From CAWEQO01 sp963811225 (lineage in GTDB: Bacteria > Chloroflexota > Anaerolineae > Anaerolineales > Anaerolineaceae), in assembly GCA_963811225.1 (NCBI GenBank), contig CAWEQO010000001.1, forward strand, positions 62,001 to 126,000: DNA of 64,000 nucleotides, given 5' to 3'. The position numbers and the translations under genes are program-made. Below the pieces are notes generated by a model. The model was not told where the DNA came from, did not search any database, and worked only from the letters and a program-made list of their open reading frames with translations. Each line of letters starts with the position of its first letter. Within the stretch, counting starts at the first letter, position 1. This document shows, one piece after another, positions 1-8,234 of this stretch.

Positions 1-709
1 ACATCTCGTTGCGCACGATCTCTTCGTTGTAAACCTCGGGCCGCTCCAAGATGGCCTGTCGGATCAGGGGGTAAGCGTCCTGCCCGTTCCACTCGTAATT
101 CAGATACCAGGCCTGGTGGTTAATCCCGGCGCAGGTGTAGGTCACTTCATCCTCCGGCGCGCCGATCCAGCCCGCCAGCATCTCAGCCGTACCCTGCACG
201 CTGTGGCACAGTCCTGTCAGCTGGATCTCGCTCTCGCGCTGCATCGCCCGGCACAGCATCGCCATCGGATTGGTATAGTTGAGCATCGTGGCGTCCGGGC
301 AGTAGCGTTCCATGTCATGAACGATGTCGAGCATCACCGGAACGGTGCGCAAAGCACGGAAGATGCCCGAGGGCCCGCGCGTGTCACCGACATTGATATC
401 GACCCCGTACTGCTTTGGGATCTCGATGTCGTAGCGCCAGACGTCAGTACTGCCCGCCAGGATCGTCACCAGTGCCGCGTCTGCCCCCTCCAGCGCCTTG
501 GCCCGCTCCAGGCTGGCCTCGATCTTGGCCGGATAACCGCCCATGTCGATGATCTTCTGCACCGACTTCTCGGCGAACTCCAGCCGTTCGGGATCGATAT
601 CCATTAATGCAATGGTTGCATCCTGCAACCTGGGGAAGGTGAGCAAATCGCGCACCAGTCCGCGCGTAAAGCCGATGCTCCCGGCGCCAATGAAAGCCAC
701 TTTCGCCAT
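1..709 (-). CDS. GH4 family alpha-galactosidase/alpha-glucosidase, 3' end cut by window edge
   Basis: The frame runs from an ATG at 709 off the left edge of the window, giving the first 236 residues. The N-terminus is an NAD-binding Rossmann fold (GAGSIGFTRG, residues 6-15). It is followed by GDTRGPSGIFRALRTVP and NYTNPMAM, then CHSVQG and AGINHQAW, which carry the Cys and His that bind Mn2+ in family GH4. GH4 enzymes hydrolyse alpha- or beta-glycosides by an NAD- and metal-dependent redox mechanism in the cytoplasm. The GDTRGP pattern favours the MelA-like alpha-galactosidase branch, but the substrate is inferred. An AGGAG ribosome site lies 6 bases before the ATG. It is divergent from the ClC gene. 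The family is usually about 430-480 residues, so roughly half is missing because of the window edge. Confidence 0.85.
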   Translation of the reverse strand, partial: MAKVAFIGAGSIGFTRGLVRDLLTFPRLQDATIALMDIDPERLEFAEKSVQKIIDMGGYPAKIEASLERAKALEGADAALVTILAGSTDVWRYDIEIPKQYGVDINVGDTRGPSGIFRALRTVPVMLDIVHDMERYCPDATMLNYTNPMAMLCRAMQRESEIQLTGLCHSVQGTAEMLAGWIGAPEDEVTYTCAGINHQAWYLNYEWNGQDAYPLIRQAILERPEVYNEEIVRNEM

Positions 710-768
710 ACAATGCTCCTTTACTGCAGGTGATACTGATCATTGTATAAGAGAAAAGCGCGCCTGAA

Positions 769-820
769 TTGGAAAATAAAACGATCCTTCTGCATTCGTC
801 AGGACCGTTTTATTTTCCAA
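769..820. repeat. 20-bp inverted repeat in a divergent intergenic region
   Basis: Arms 769-788 and 801-820 match with one mismatch around a 12-base loop; the outer part is AT-rich (GGAAAATAAAACG). It lies between two divergent genes, so it terminates neither. It could end stray transcripts or be a protein-binding site. It is one of a series of long inverted repeats in this window. Confidence 0.8.
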
Positions 821-963
821 AATCCCTGACAACCTTCGCTTGCACACCGTGAATATCCTTATGCTCATAAAAGATAGGATCAAGGACTAATTCCACCCGC
901 AAAGCGCGGTATACTTGAACCGGTATCATTGCGATTACCAAGCAACTCGCAAGGAGCTTCGAA

Positions 964-3294
964 TTGGCATTGGCAGAAAGATCTTCTCAGAACAACAATC
1001 CATCATCCTTTCAGCGTTTATTATCTTTTTTGTTCACCTGGCTGCATCGACATCCGGTCCCCGAATCGGAAGTCATTGTCCTGACTGCTCTCCTGGTCGG
1101 GGCGGGGGCCGGCCTCGGCGCAGTTGCCTTTCGGTGGATGATCACAGCCGCCAGAGTCCTTTTCTACAATGACTTTGGCGGTCTTTTTACCGGCGCCCCC
1201 TGGCTGGCGCTGCTGCTCATTCCCGCGATTGGCGGTTTGATCACCGGCCCAATCATCTTCCATTTTGCCCGTGAAGCCAAAGGCCACGGCGTGCCCGAGG
1301 TCATGGAAGCTGTCGCCATCCGCGGTGGACGCATCCGCTGGCAGGTTGGAGCCGTCAAGGCCATCGCTTCCGCCATTTGTATCGGCAGCGGCGGATCGGT
1401 CGGCTCCGAGGGCCCCATCGCCCAGATCGGCGCCTCGCTTGGCTCCTACGTGGGTCAACTGCTCAACCTGTCCGATGAACGCGTCAAGAACCTGGTGGCC
1501 TGTGGCGCCGCCGGTGGTATCGCTGCCGTGTTCAACGCGCCCATCGCCGGAGCCATCTTCGCCATCGAGGTCATTCTCGGCCGCCTGAACACCGTCTACT
1601 TTGGCGCAGTCGTGATCTCTTCGGTCACGGCTTCGGTCGTGGCGCACATCTTCGCCGGTGACATCAGCGTCTTCCAGGTGCCAACCTACAACCTGGTCAC
1701 GCCCTGGGAACTGCTGCTGTACGCCCTGCTCGGCGCGATTGCCGGTCCGGCTTCGGTCGGATTCAGCCGCCTACTGTATTGGACGGAAGACCTCTTCGAA
1801 AGCCTGCATCGCATTCCCGAGTGGGTGAAACCTGCCATCGGCGGCGTCCTGCTTGGCATCGTCGGCATCGTCAGCATCAGCCAGGGAAGCTTCCCCGCGG
1901 TCTTCGGCACCGGCTATGACACCATCACCGAGGTGCTCTTCAGCCGCACGGCCTTCATGATCGTGCTGGCCCTGTTCCTGCTGAAGCTGCTGGCGACCAT
2001 CTTCACCCTCGGTTCGGGCAGCTCGGGCGGCATTTTTGCCCCCTCGCTGTTTATGGGCGCCATGTTGGGCGGCGCCTTTGGCCATATCATGCATGGTTTA
2101 ATGCCGGCCTCTACGGCTCCGGCCGGCGCTTATGCGCTGGTCGGCATGGCGGCTTTCTTCGCCGGGGCCACTCACGCCCCCATGACGGCCATCTTGATCC
2201 TGTTCGAGATGACCAACGATTACCGGATCATCTTGCCGCTGATGCTGGCGACGGTCATCAGCACGCTGCTGTCCACCATCGTCAGCCGCGACTCCATTTA
2301 CACGCTCAAACTGACCCGTAAAGGCATCCGGCTGCAAGAGGGCCAGGACATCGATGTGATGCAGGCGGTGCTCGTCCAAGAGGTCATGTCGACCGAGTTG
2401 GAGACCGTCTCGCCAGATATGTCGCTGAACGTTCTGTCTGAACTGATGAATCGCACCCACCATCACAGCTTCCCGGTCACCAATCCGGCCAAAGAGCTGA
2501 TGGGCATGGTCAGCATCCAGGATCTGGAACGGGCCATGATGGAAGGGCCGATCATGGGGAAGACGGTCAAAGACATTGCCACAACCAGTGGGATTGTCAC
2601 GGTCTTCCCGGACGACCCGATGTGGAAAGCGTTAAAGAAGCTTGGCGCCCGCAGTGTGGCCCGCCTTCCGGTGGTCGAGAAGGATAACGAGAAGGTTTTG
2701 ATCGGCATCATCGGTGAAAGCGACATCGTGCGAGCCTACAATCACGCCATCGCGCGGCGGGCGCAAGCGCAGTACCGCACCGAGTTACTACGCCTGGGAC
2801 GTCTGGACAACGCCGGCTTCGTGCAAATGGAAGTATCCAAGGGCTCGCCCATCACCGGCCGGCGGCTGCGTGACATCACCCTGCCTGAAGGCTGCCTGAT
2901 CGTCTCCGTGCGCCGCGGCCGCAGGCTGGCCATCCCCGACGGCTACACCGTCCTGCAGCCCGGCGACAGGGTGACCGCACTGGCCCGAGATGAGTGCGTG
3001 CAGGTGCTGCAAGACGAGTTTAGCGGGGCCGCCGAGGTTCCGGTCGACGTCAAGCACGGCGTCGCGCGGCACGGTGAGATCGTCATCCCACTCGAGGCCG
3101 CCAGCATCGGTAAAATGGTGCGGACGCTCAAGCTTCCGCCCGACACCATCCTGGTCAGCATCCGGCGCGGCTCGCAGATCATCATCCCGCACGGCGACAC
3201 GCTGCTCCAGGCCAGTGACGTGGTCGAGGTGTTCGGCTACGAGGACGAATGGCGGGGCGTGGAAACGGCCTTAGTCGCGCCGCCAAGAAGATAA
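964..3294 (+). CDS. ClC-type chloride channel with CBS pair and two TrkA-C domains
   Basis: A 776-residue membrane protein. The ClC pore region (about residues 30-440) has GSGGSVGSEGP with the gating glutamate at Glu149 and GGIFAPSLFMGA. A CBS pair follows (about 469-590), then two TrkA-C/RCK-C domains (about 619-690 and 703-771), implying gating by a nucleotide or other small ligand. In the NAPIAGAIFAIEVIL helix, the residue matching the proton glutamate of E. coli ClC-ec1 (Glu203) is valine, as in ClC channels, so passive conductance is more likely than Cl-/H+ exchange. This is inference from a hand alignment. The GSGIP selectivity motif reads GHGVP. The start is TTG at 964 because AAGGAGC lies just upstream; the frame opens there and no better ATG follows. 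Confidence 0.9.
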   Translation: MALAERSSQNNNPSSFQRLLSFLFTWLHRHPVPESEVIVLTALLVGAGAGLGAVAFRWMITAARVLFYNDFGGLFTGAPWLALLLIPAIGGLITGPIIFHFAREAKGHGVPEVMEAVAIRGGRIRWQVGAVKAIASAICIGSGGSVGSEGPIAQIGASLGSYVGQLLNLSDERVKNLVACGAAGGIAAVFNAPIAGAIFAIEVILGRLNTVYFGAVVISSVTASVVAHIFAGDISVFQVPTYNLVTPWELLLYALLGAIAGPASVGFSRLLYWTEDLFESLHRIPEWVKPAIGGVLLGIVGIVSISQGSFPAVFGTGYDTITEVLFSRTAFMIVLALFLLKLLATIFTLGSGSSGGIFAPSLFMGAMLGGAFGHIMHGLMPASTAPAGAYALVGMAAFFAGATHAPMTAILILFEMTNDYRIILPLMLATVISTLLSTIVSRDSIYTLKLTRKGIRLQEGQDIDVMQAVLVQEVMSTELETVSPDMSLNVLSELMNRTHHHSFPVTNPAKELMGMVSIQDLERAMMEGPIMGKTVKDIATTSGIVTVFPDDPMWKALKKLGARSVARLPVVEKDNEKVLIGIIGESDIVRAYNHAIARRAQAQYRTELLRLGRLDNAGFVQMEVSKGSPITGRRLRDITLPEGCLIVSVRRGRRLAIPDGYTVLQPGDRVTALARDECVQVLQDEFSGAAEVPVDVKHGVARHGEIVIPLEAASIGKMVRTLKLPPDTILVSIRRGSQIIIPHGDTLLQASDVVEVFGYEDEWRGVETALVAPPRR

Positions 3295-3308
3295 TCAAGC
3301 AGATGCAA

Positions 3309-3345
3309 AGAAGCACGAAGGAAAAACCCTTCGTGCTTCTTTTCG
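3309..3345. terminator. Intrinsic terminator after the ClC gene
   Basis: A 13-bp perfect stem (3309-3321 with 3328-3340) is followed by TTTTCGTTTCTTT. It sits between convergent genes and could serve both strands. Confidence 0.85.
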
Positions 3346-3373
3346 TTTCTTTCGGTGAACGGTTGATTCTAAC

Positions 3374-4819
3374 TTAAAGGGCGGGGGCGGGACGCGGCTC
3401 CAGGCCTTCCTCCTCGACTGCTCCCAGCTGGGCCCGCTTTTCGGCGTGCATCTCCAAGACCTTCTCCTGCACCTGATTCAGGTACTTGCCGCGCAGCGGA
3501 TAGAAGACCAGGATGGCCGCCGCCAGGAGCATGGCCACACCCGGCACCAGCCCGCCGATGGCCTTGATGCCAAACACGGCGCTGGACGGCTGGTTGAGGA
3601 AGATCTGCCCGCCGTTCGCATCGCGAGTCACAAAGTGGGTGATCCCCAGGACAAACGGCGAAAGCGCCAGGGCCACCGACTGGGCCGGCTTGGTCAGCAG
3701 AGCATTGACCCCGAAGAATGCTCCCTCCCGGCGCACGCCGGTGCGCACCTCATCCTCATCCGCCACTTGGGCAAAAAGCACGTTGTTGAGCGTCTGCGGG
3801 CCGGACAGGCCGAAACCCGCCAGGGCAATGCACACCGGGATCATGGCGGTCGGCAGCACCGCCATCAAGATCAACCCGATCCCGGCGATCACCAGCAGCA
3901 GCTGCTGCGCCCCCACCACACCCATCTTCGACCGGATCAAGCTGGTGATCGGCACGCCGATGATCAACGGCACGAACAGGAACACCAGCAGGTTGATGGC
4001 CGGCCACTGCAAGACGTAGTCGGCCAGGTAGTAGATGGCTCCTAACACCAGCGCCTGCATCAAGATCACCATGAAGTTCTCCGAGACCAGGACCAAGAAG
4101 GACTTGCTGGTGAAGGTGAACCGCAAGGCTTCTTTGATCGGCAGGGGCTTGTCCACTTTGGTGAACTCAGGCCGCTCCTTCACCTTGAGCGTCGTGGCAA
4201 TGATCAGCAGCATGCCTGCCACGCCGACCACGATCATGGCGGTCTGCATGGGCAGCAGCGACAACGAGGTGCCCGCCTTGGGCCGGAACATGTCCGGGAT
4301 GATAAAGCCCAGCAGCATGCCCAGCAGACCAAACAGCGAGGAGGAAATCTGGAGTCCGTTGCGTTCGGCGTCCGACTCGCTTACTTCCGGCAGCAGCGCT
4401 GAATACACCAACCCCACGATCGTGTAGCAGGTGTCGTACAGCAGCATGCTGATCAGCATCCACCAGAAGATGCCCTGCTGCGACGCCCCGGCCGGAGCGA
4501 ACCACACCAGGATGAAGGTCAACGCCAGGAACGGCGCCGTGTAGCGCATGTAGGGGATTCGACGCCCGTGTTTCGATCGGGTGTTGTCGGTAATGTAGCC
4601 GAACAGCGGGTCGTTGATGGCGTTCCAGATGGCATACACCAGGGAAGCTACCGCGATCCACTTGACCGACAGGCCCAGGTAATCCTGGTAGAAGATCGGT
4701 AACAGAGCGGCGTAGATGCCGGAGATCAGCGACGTGCCCAGCGCCGCAATGCCCCACACCACCTTGTACCCCAACGATAGCTTGACAGGGCCGCCATTCC
4801 GTATCGTAACGAATGACAT
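3374..4819 (-). CDS. GPH-family (MelB-like) sugar:cation symporter
   Basis: A 481-residue polytopic protein with about 12 hydrophobic segments. The first cytoplasmic loop carries NDPLFGYITDNTRSKHGRR, the hallmark of the glycoside-pentoside-hexuronide (GPH) symporters in the major facilitator superfamily. These take up oligosaccharides or glycosides with Na+ or H+. The start at 4819 is preceded by GGAGGTACAGC. A minus-strand -10 (TATAAT, 4864-4869) lies upstream. The substrate cannot be read from sequence; the nearby GH4 glycosidase suggests a glycoside. The C-terminus is a charged cytoplasmic tail ending PRPAPAL. Confidence 0.88.
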   Translation of the reverse strand: MSFVTIRNGGPVKLSLGYKVVWGIAALGTSLISGIYAALLPIFYQDYLGLSVKWIAVASLVYAIWNAINDPLFGYITDNTRSKHGRRIPYMRYTAPFLALTFILVWFAPAGASQQGIFWWMLISMLLYDTCYTIVGLVYSALLPEVSESDAERNGLQISSSLFGLLGMLLGFIIPDMFRPKAGTSLSLLPMQTAMIVVGVAGMLLIIATTLKVKERPEFTKVDKPLPIKEALRFTFTSKSFLVLVSENFMVILMQALVLGAIYYLADYVLQWPAINLLVFLFVPLIIGVPITSLIRSKMGVVGAQQLLLVIAGIGLILMAVLPTAMIPVCIALAGFGLSGPQTLNNVLFAQVADEDEVRTGVRREGAFFGVNALLTKPAQSVALALSPFVLGITHFVTRDANGGQIFLNQPSSAVFGIKAIGGLVPGVAMLLAAAILVFYPLRGKYLNQVQEKVLEMHAEKRAQLGAVEEEGLEPRPAPAL

Positions 4820-4893
4820 GCTGTACCTCCAGATTGAAGAGTTTATGGCTGAGATTATTAAGAATTATAGCGGAAAAACCGAACAGCGATCAC

Positions 4894-4959
4894 AAAAGAG
4901 GGCGTTGTGTTTGTTGGACCATTAATGGGTGCTCTCCAACAAACACAACGCCCTCTTTT
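4894..4959 (-). terminator. Extended 25-bp hairpin terminator after the C45 gene
   Basis: Arms 4894-4918 and 4935-4959 are perfect complements (25 bp) with a 16-base loop. The hairpin begins two bases after the stop codon of the minus-strand C45 gene, and the minus-strand copy ends in TTTT. The stem is far longer than termination needs. Confidence 0.85.
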
Positions 4960-4960
4960 A

Positions 4961-6031
4961 TCATAACTGGTAAGTGGTGTACTCGTTCTCGCAAGGATTG
5001 CCCCAGGTGGCATGCATCTGGCGGTTGTCCAGATCGATCACCAGCGCCGTGATGGTCTTCTCCCGGTCCAGCGGATCACCCTCAATCCCATGATTGCAGA
5101 TCGAATCCGGCCGGTTGATGTGATCGCGCTGGATTGCTTCCAGAGTCTCCACGGTGTGTTGGCGGGTTTGGTCCAGCAAGCGCCGGGCGCGGAAGTAGCG
5201 CACCCGTGTGCTGATCAGCTCTTCCGGGTCGTTTTCGATGCTGCGCATAACCGGATCGAGATAGTGGTTGGTGTGGACCAGAGCGCCATCCTCTGCGTAG
5301 CACAGCCCAAAACGCCGGGCCGAGACCTCCACGTTGTAAAGCTCACCGGACGCATTCGCAATCAAGTGGTTATACCCGGCTGCGCGCTTCGGTACCAGGG
5401 CGCGCCGGATGGCCTCGGTCATCGTATGCGCCGCCAGCACCGCCCGTGAAACGATCACACGTGGGATGCCGATGCGCGAATCGGTGGGGTAGACCGAATC
5501 GCAGCACTGGGCGATCCCGGCCGCGTTGAACCCGATGTTCGGCAGCAGAGCCCCATAAGTCATCGCCAGGAAAGGCAGCTCGGCTTCCGGCCGGGCGTGC
5601 ACCAGGAACACGTCCGGCTCGTCCTCGGGCACCCAATCCTCGTTATGTGCCAGCAGCACCTGCCCATTCGCCGTCCGCTCCTGGCAAACCGCCATGCTGG
5701 TGCACTTCTCCAGGTGCAAGGCGTCGGACGTGACCGCCTCCATGGCATTGATGATGGCTACATCGTCAAAGTCCACATTGGCGCCGGCAGAGATGCCCCT
5801 CAATTCTTCCACGTAACGGGGATAGCGTTCTTCTGCAAACGGGAGGTACTTGCTCGCCTGGATACGGGCCCCCTCCCAACTGAGCTGCAGCTGCTCATAC
5901 AATTCGTCCAGAAGTCGTCGGGCAATCTCGATATCATGTTCGATGTTCGCCCGGCGCTCCTCGCCCATCTGCGTCCCCATTTGGTAATGAGAACCGTAGA
6001 TATGGATCATCGGCAGCTGGCGGCTATTCAT
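4961..6031 (-). CDS. C45-family (acyltransferase-like) Ntn hydrolase
   Basis: A 356-residue protein of the C45/acyl-CoA:6-aminopenicillanic acid acyltransferase-like family, whose members self-cleave to expose an N-terminal cysteine nucleophile and act on amide bonds. The predicted nucleophile is Cys110 in LEKCTSMAV, followed by GQVLLAHNEDW, both typical of the family. No signal peptide or membrane segment is visible. The ATG at 6031 lies 8 bases past the stop of the tatB-like gene with no good ribosome site, so translational coupling is likely. The physiological substrate is unknown. A 25-bp hairpin terminator follows the stop. Confidence 0.82.
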   Translation of the reverse strand: MNSRQLPMIHIYGSHYQMGTQMGEERRANIEHDIEIARRLLDELYEQLQLSWEGARIQASKYLPFAEERYPRYVEELRGISAGANVDFDDVAIINAMEAVTSDALHLEKCTSMAVCQERTANGQVLLAHNEDWVPEDEPDVFLVHARPEAELPFLAMTYGALLPNIGFNAAGIAQCCDSVYPTDSRIGIPRVIVSRAVLAAHTMTEAIRRALVPKRAAGYNHLIANASGELYNVEVSARRFGLCYAEDGALVHTNHYLDPVMRSIENDPEELISTRVRYFRARRLLDQTRQHTVETLEAIQRDHINRPDSICNHGIEGDPLDREKTITALVIDLDNRQMHATWGNPCENEYTTYQL

Positions 6032-6039
6032 ACAGAGTC

Positions 6040-6936
6040 TTATTCATCTGCGGGATGCACAGCTTGATCCTCAACACGCTCGTCTTCATGTTTCTGTTCC
6101 CCCTCGACTTTCTCGCGCCACTGCTCCACCGCCCGCTCTTCCAGCGGTTCATCCGGAAAGGCGTCTTCGTCTTGCTCTTCCACCAGGGTCGATTCTTCGA
6201 ACGGCTCGATAAAGGTATCGCCGAACGAAGCGCCCTCATCTACGTCAATGATCGCCGGGGGAGGCACATCCTCTTTTTGGGGATTGTCGATGTCTTCTTC
6301 CGCTTCAGGCTTTTCGAGCAAATCTTCCGTGCCCTCTTCGACCATCTCTTCGCGGATCTCATCCGAATCGCCAACCTCGATGATGGCCGGCGCAGGCTTG
6401 GCGCCTTCCTCCGGGATCACCTTGTCGACTGGCGTATCGGTTGGGTACTGCTCATCGGCGGGATCGAACTCGATTTCCTCGTCATCCAGCTCCATCGGTG
6501 GGCTTTCCGGCAAGTCTTCGTGCTCCTCTTGCGCCGAGCTCTCGCTTTCAGAACCGGTGGCAGGGCCATTTTTCTCGTTGCGGATCTGGTTTGCGGTCGC
6601 AAACGCCAACCCGCCCGATGTCGCCCGGGCAGCCGCGTTGACATCATCCGCCGCCTCTTTCAGGTCAGCGTTCAGGCTTCCACCGATGGATTTCGTTTCG
6701 TCTTTAATTTCCTTCAAGGACTCTTCCAGCCCAGCTTCGCGTACCAGCTTGGTCGGGATGTTGCGGATTTCACGGGATGTGTCCACAATCTGAGCCCACA
6801 TGGGCGAGCGAATGAACTTATACACCCAAAGACCCAGCGTGCGCCCGGTCTTGACCATGTTGTCCGGCCCAAGCACGATTAACACGATCAGGAGGACGAG
6901 AAAGAGTTCCCACGGACCTACGTTTAATATTTGCAT
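6040..6936 (-). CDS. TatB-like twin-arginine translocase subunit with long acidic tail
   Basis: A 298-residue protein. Residues 1-85 match the MttA/Hcf106 (TatA/TatB) fold: a short N-terminal membrane helix (LFLVLLIVLIVLGPDNM), a hinge and an amphipathic helix. The remaining 200 residues are low-complexity and strongly acidic (Glu, Asp, Pro), which is unusual, since TatB proteins are commonly 90-180 residues. It lies after tatC and tatA on the same strand, so a TatB role in recognising folded twin-arginine substrates is likely but inferred. The acidic tail may be a docking region or simply disordered. The start at 6936 is ATG. Confidence 0.8.
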   Translation of the reverse strand: MQILNVGPWELFLVLLIVLIVLGPDNMVKTGRTLGLWVYKFIRSPMWAQIVDTSREIRNIPTKLVREAGLEESLKEIKDETKSIGGSLNADLKEAADDVNAAARATSGGLAFATANQIRNEKNGPATGSESESSAQEEHEDLPESPPMELDDEEIEFDPADEQYPTDTPVDKVIPEEGAKPAPAIIEVGDSDEIREEMVEEGTEDLLEKPEAEEDIDNPQKEDVPPPAIIDVDEGASFGDTFIEPFEESTLVEEQDEDAFPDEPLEERAVEQWREKVEGEQKHEDERVEDQAVHPADE

Positions 6937-6957
6937 AGATGCACTCTTACTGTCTTA

Positions 6958-7038
6958 AGAAAAGCGCCGCTGGCGTGAGCGCGCTGCAGGCAGCGGTGCG
7001 GTAAAGCGCTGCCTGCAGCGCTCACACGGAGCTTTTCT
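6958..7038 (-). terminator. Long hairpin between the tatA and tatB-like genes
   Basis: An outer 8-bp helix (6958-6965 with 7031-7038, GCTTTT end) encloses a helix of 7 plus 12 bp (6975-6995 with 7007-7025) that has a 2-base bulge. On the minus strand it ends in TTTTCTTAAG, so it can end transcription after tatA or reduce read-through into the tatB-like gene. Confidence 0.7.
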
Positions 7039-7111
7039 CTTTGAATCGAAAGGGGGAATCGAATGGATTCCCCTATCGGATCAAGCGCGAAGCCGTTCGA
7101 AAGGCCTCACC

Positions 7112-7297
7112 CTACTGCTTGTTCTCCTCGGCAGGCTCTTCCTTGTCACCCTCGTCGCCCTTAAGGCCTTTTCGGAAGGCGCGGATACCGCCGCCCAGCT
7201 CGCCAGCAATCTTACCAATTCTGCCAACGCCGAACAGCAGGATCACAAGAACCAGGATAATCAGTAATTCTGGAGCACCAAGTTGTCGAAATAACAT
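7112..7297 (-). CDS. tatA: TatA/TatE pore-forming subunit
   Basis: A 61-residue protein with one N-terminal membrane helix (LLIILVLVILLFGVGRIG), a hinge, an amphipathic helix (GELGGGIRAFRKGL) and a short charged tail. This is the standard TatA architecture and length. TatA oligomers form the conduit through which folded twin-arginine proteins cross the cytoplasmic membrane. GAGAC lies just before the ATG at 7297. tatC lies 84 bases upstream on the same strand and the tatB-like gene downstream. Confidence 0.9.
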   Translation of the reverse strand: MLFRQLGAPELLIILVLVILLFGVGRIGKIAGELGGGIRAFRKGLKGDEGDKEEPAEENKQ

Positions 7298-7381
7298 TTT
7301 TGTCTCCTTCAGCTAAACACTAATCTCATTATACAAGATATTCCAGGCAGCTTTTAGAGCCTGTTTTTGTCTTCCGGCCGG

Positions 7382-8092
7382 TTATCGCCGGGCAAGCCAT
7401 GCGAACAAGATGCTCAACAGGTACAGCAAGAACAACGGGAGCATCAACAAACCCATGTTGACCGGATCGGGTGTGGGGGTGACCACTGCTGCCAGCAGGG
7501 CAATCACAACAATCGCAATACGCCATCCTTTTGCCAGTTGCCGGGCTGACACAAAGCGCAACTTCGCCAGCAGGAAAACGAGCAGGGGTGTTTCAAAGCT
7601 CACACCGATCCAGAACAACAGGTTGGTGACAAAGTTGAAATAGCTGATCAGCCGGGGTGTGGTTTTGATGCCCATGAAGCTGATCAAGAACGGCAGCGCC
7701 GTCGGAAGCATAACCTTGAAGGCAAATGCGACACCGCTGATGAAGAACAGAGTCGCCAGCGGAATGGAAACGTAGACCCAACGGCGCTCTTTGGGCATCA
7801 AGCCTGGCAGGATGAAGGCCAGCAGCTGGTACAGGATGAACGGCAGCGCCAGGATGAAGCCGCTCAACAGAGACACGCGCATAAATGTGGATACGTTCTC
7901 GGTCACCTCAATCGAGATCAGCGCCTCCGTGCCGCCAACCGGCGAGGCCAGCAAGTTTACCAGCTTGTCGGCAAAAGCAAAACTGATCAGGGTGGTGATC
8001 ACCAGCGAGATCAGCGCAAAAAACAGCCGGTTGCGCAGCTCGGCGACGTGGCCCCAAATACTCATTGCCCTAATTTCTTGGTTTTCTACCAT
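7382..8092 (-). CDS. tatC: Sec-independent protein translocase TatC
   Basis: A 236-residue, six-helix membrane protein. The N-terminal signature MSIWGHVAELRNRL holds the conserved ELR substrate-recognition motif. FILPGLMPKERRW and the helix-5/6 hairpin around VVTPTPDP are also typical. TatC with TatB binds twin-arginine signal peptides. The frame is open further upstream, but the start is placed at the ATG at 8092 because an AAGGAAG ribosome site precedes it and the conserved part begins ten residues later (8065 is the alternative). It is the first gene of the tatC-tatA-tatB-like-C45 group. Confidence 0.92.
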   Translation of the reverse strand: MVENQEIRAMSIWGHVAELRNRLFFALISLVITTLISFAFADKLVNLLASPVGGTEALISIEVTENVSTFMRVSLLSGFILALPFILYQLLAFILPGLMPKERRWVYVSIPLATLFFISGVAFAFKVMLPTALPFLISFMGIKTTPRLISYFNFVTNLLFWIGVSFETPLLVFLLAKLRFVSARQLAKGWRIAIVVIALLAAVVTPTPDPVNMGLLMLPLFLLYLLSILFAWLARR

Positions 8093-8164
8093 ACAGATAA
8101 ATGCTTCCTTGCCTGTGATGCCTAGATTATACCCCGGTTGCAGGAATCCATCATGAAGATAAAT

Positions 8165-8234
8165 TAAGAGGGCAGTGATGCAGAGAGAAAGCGCCGCTGC
8201 AGCGGCGCTTTCTCTCTGCATCACTGCCCTCTTA
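8165..8234. repeat. Perfect 70-bp palindrome (35-bp arms, no loop)
   Basis: Arms 8165-8199 and 8200-8234 are exact reverse complements with no spacer. The last three bases are the TAA stop of the minus-strand NERD gene. It probably terminates that gene upstream of tatC. A perfect palindrome of this size would extrude as a cruciform and is normally unstable in bacteria. Confidence 0.9.
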
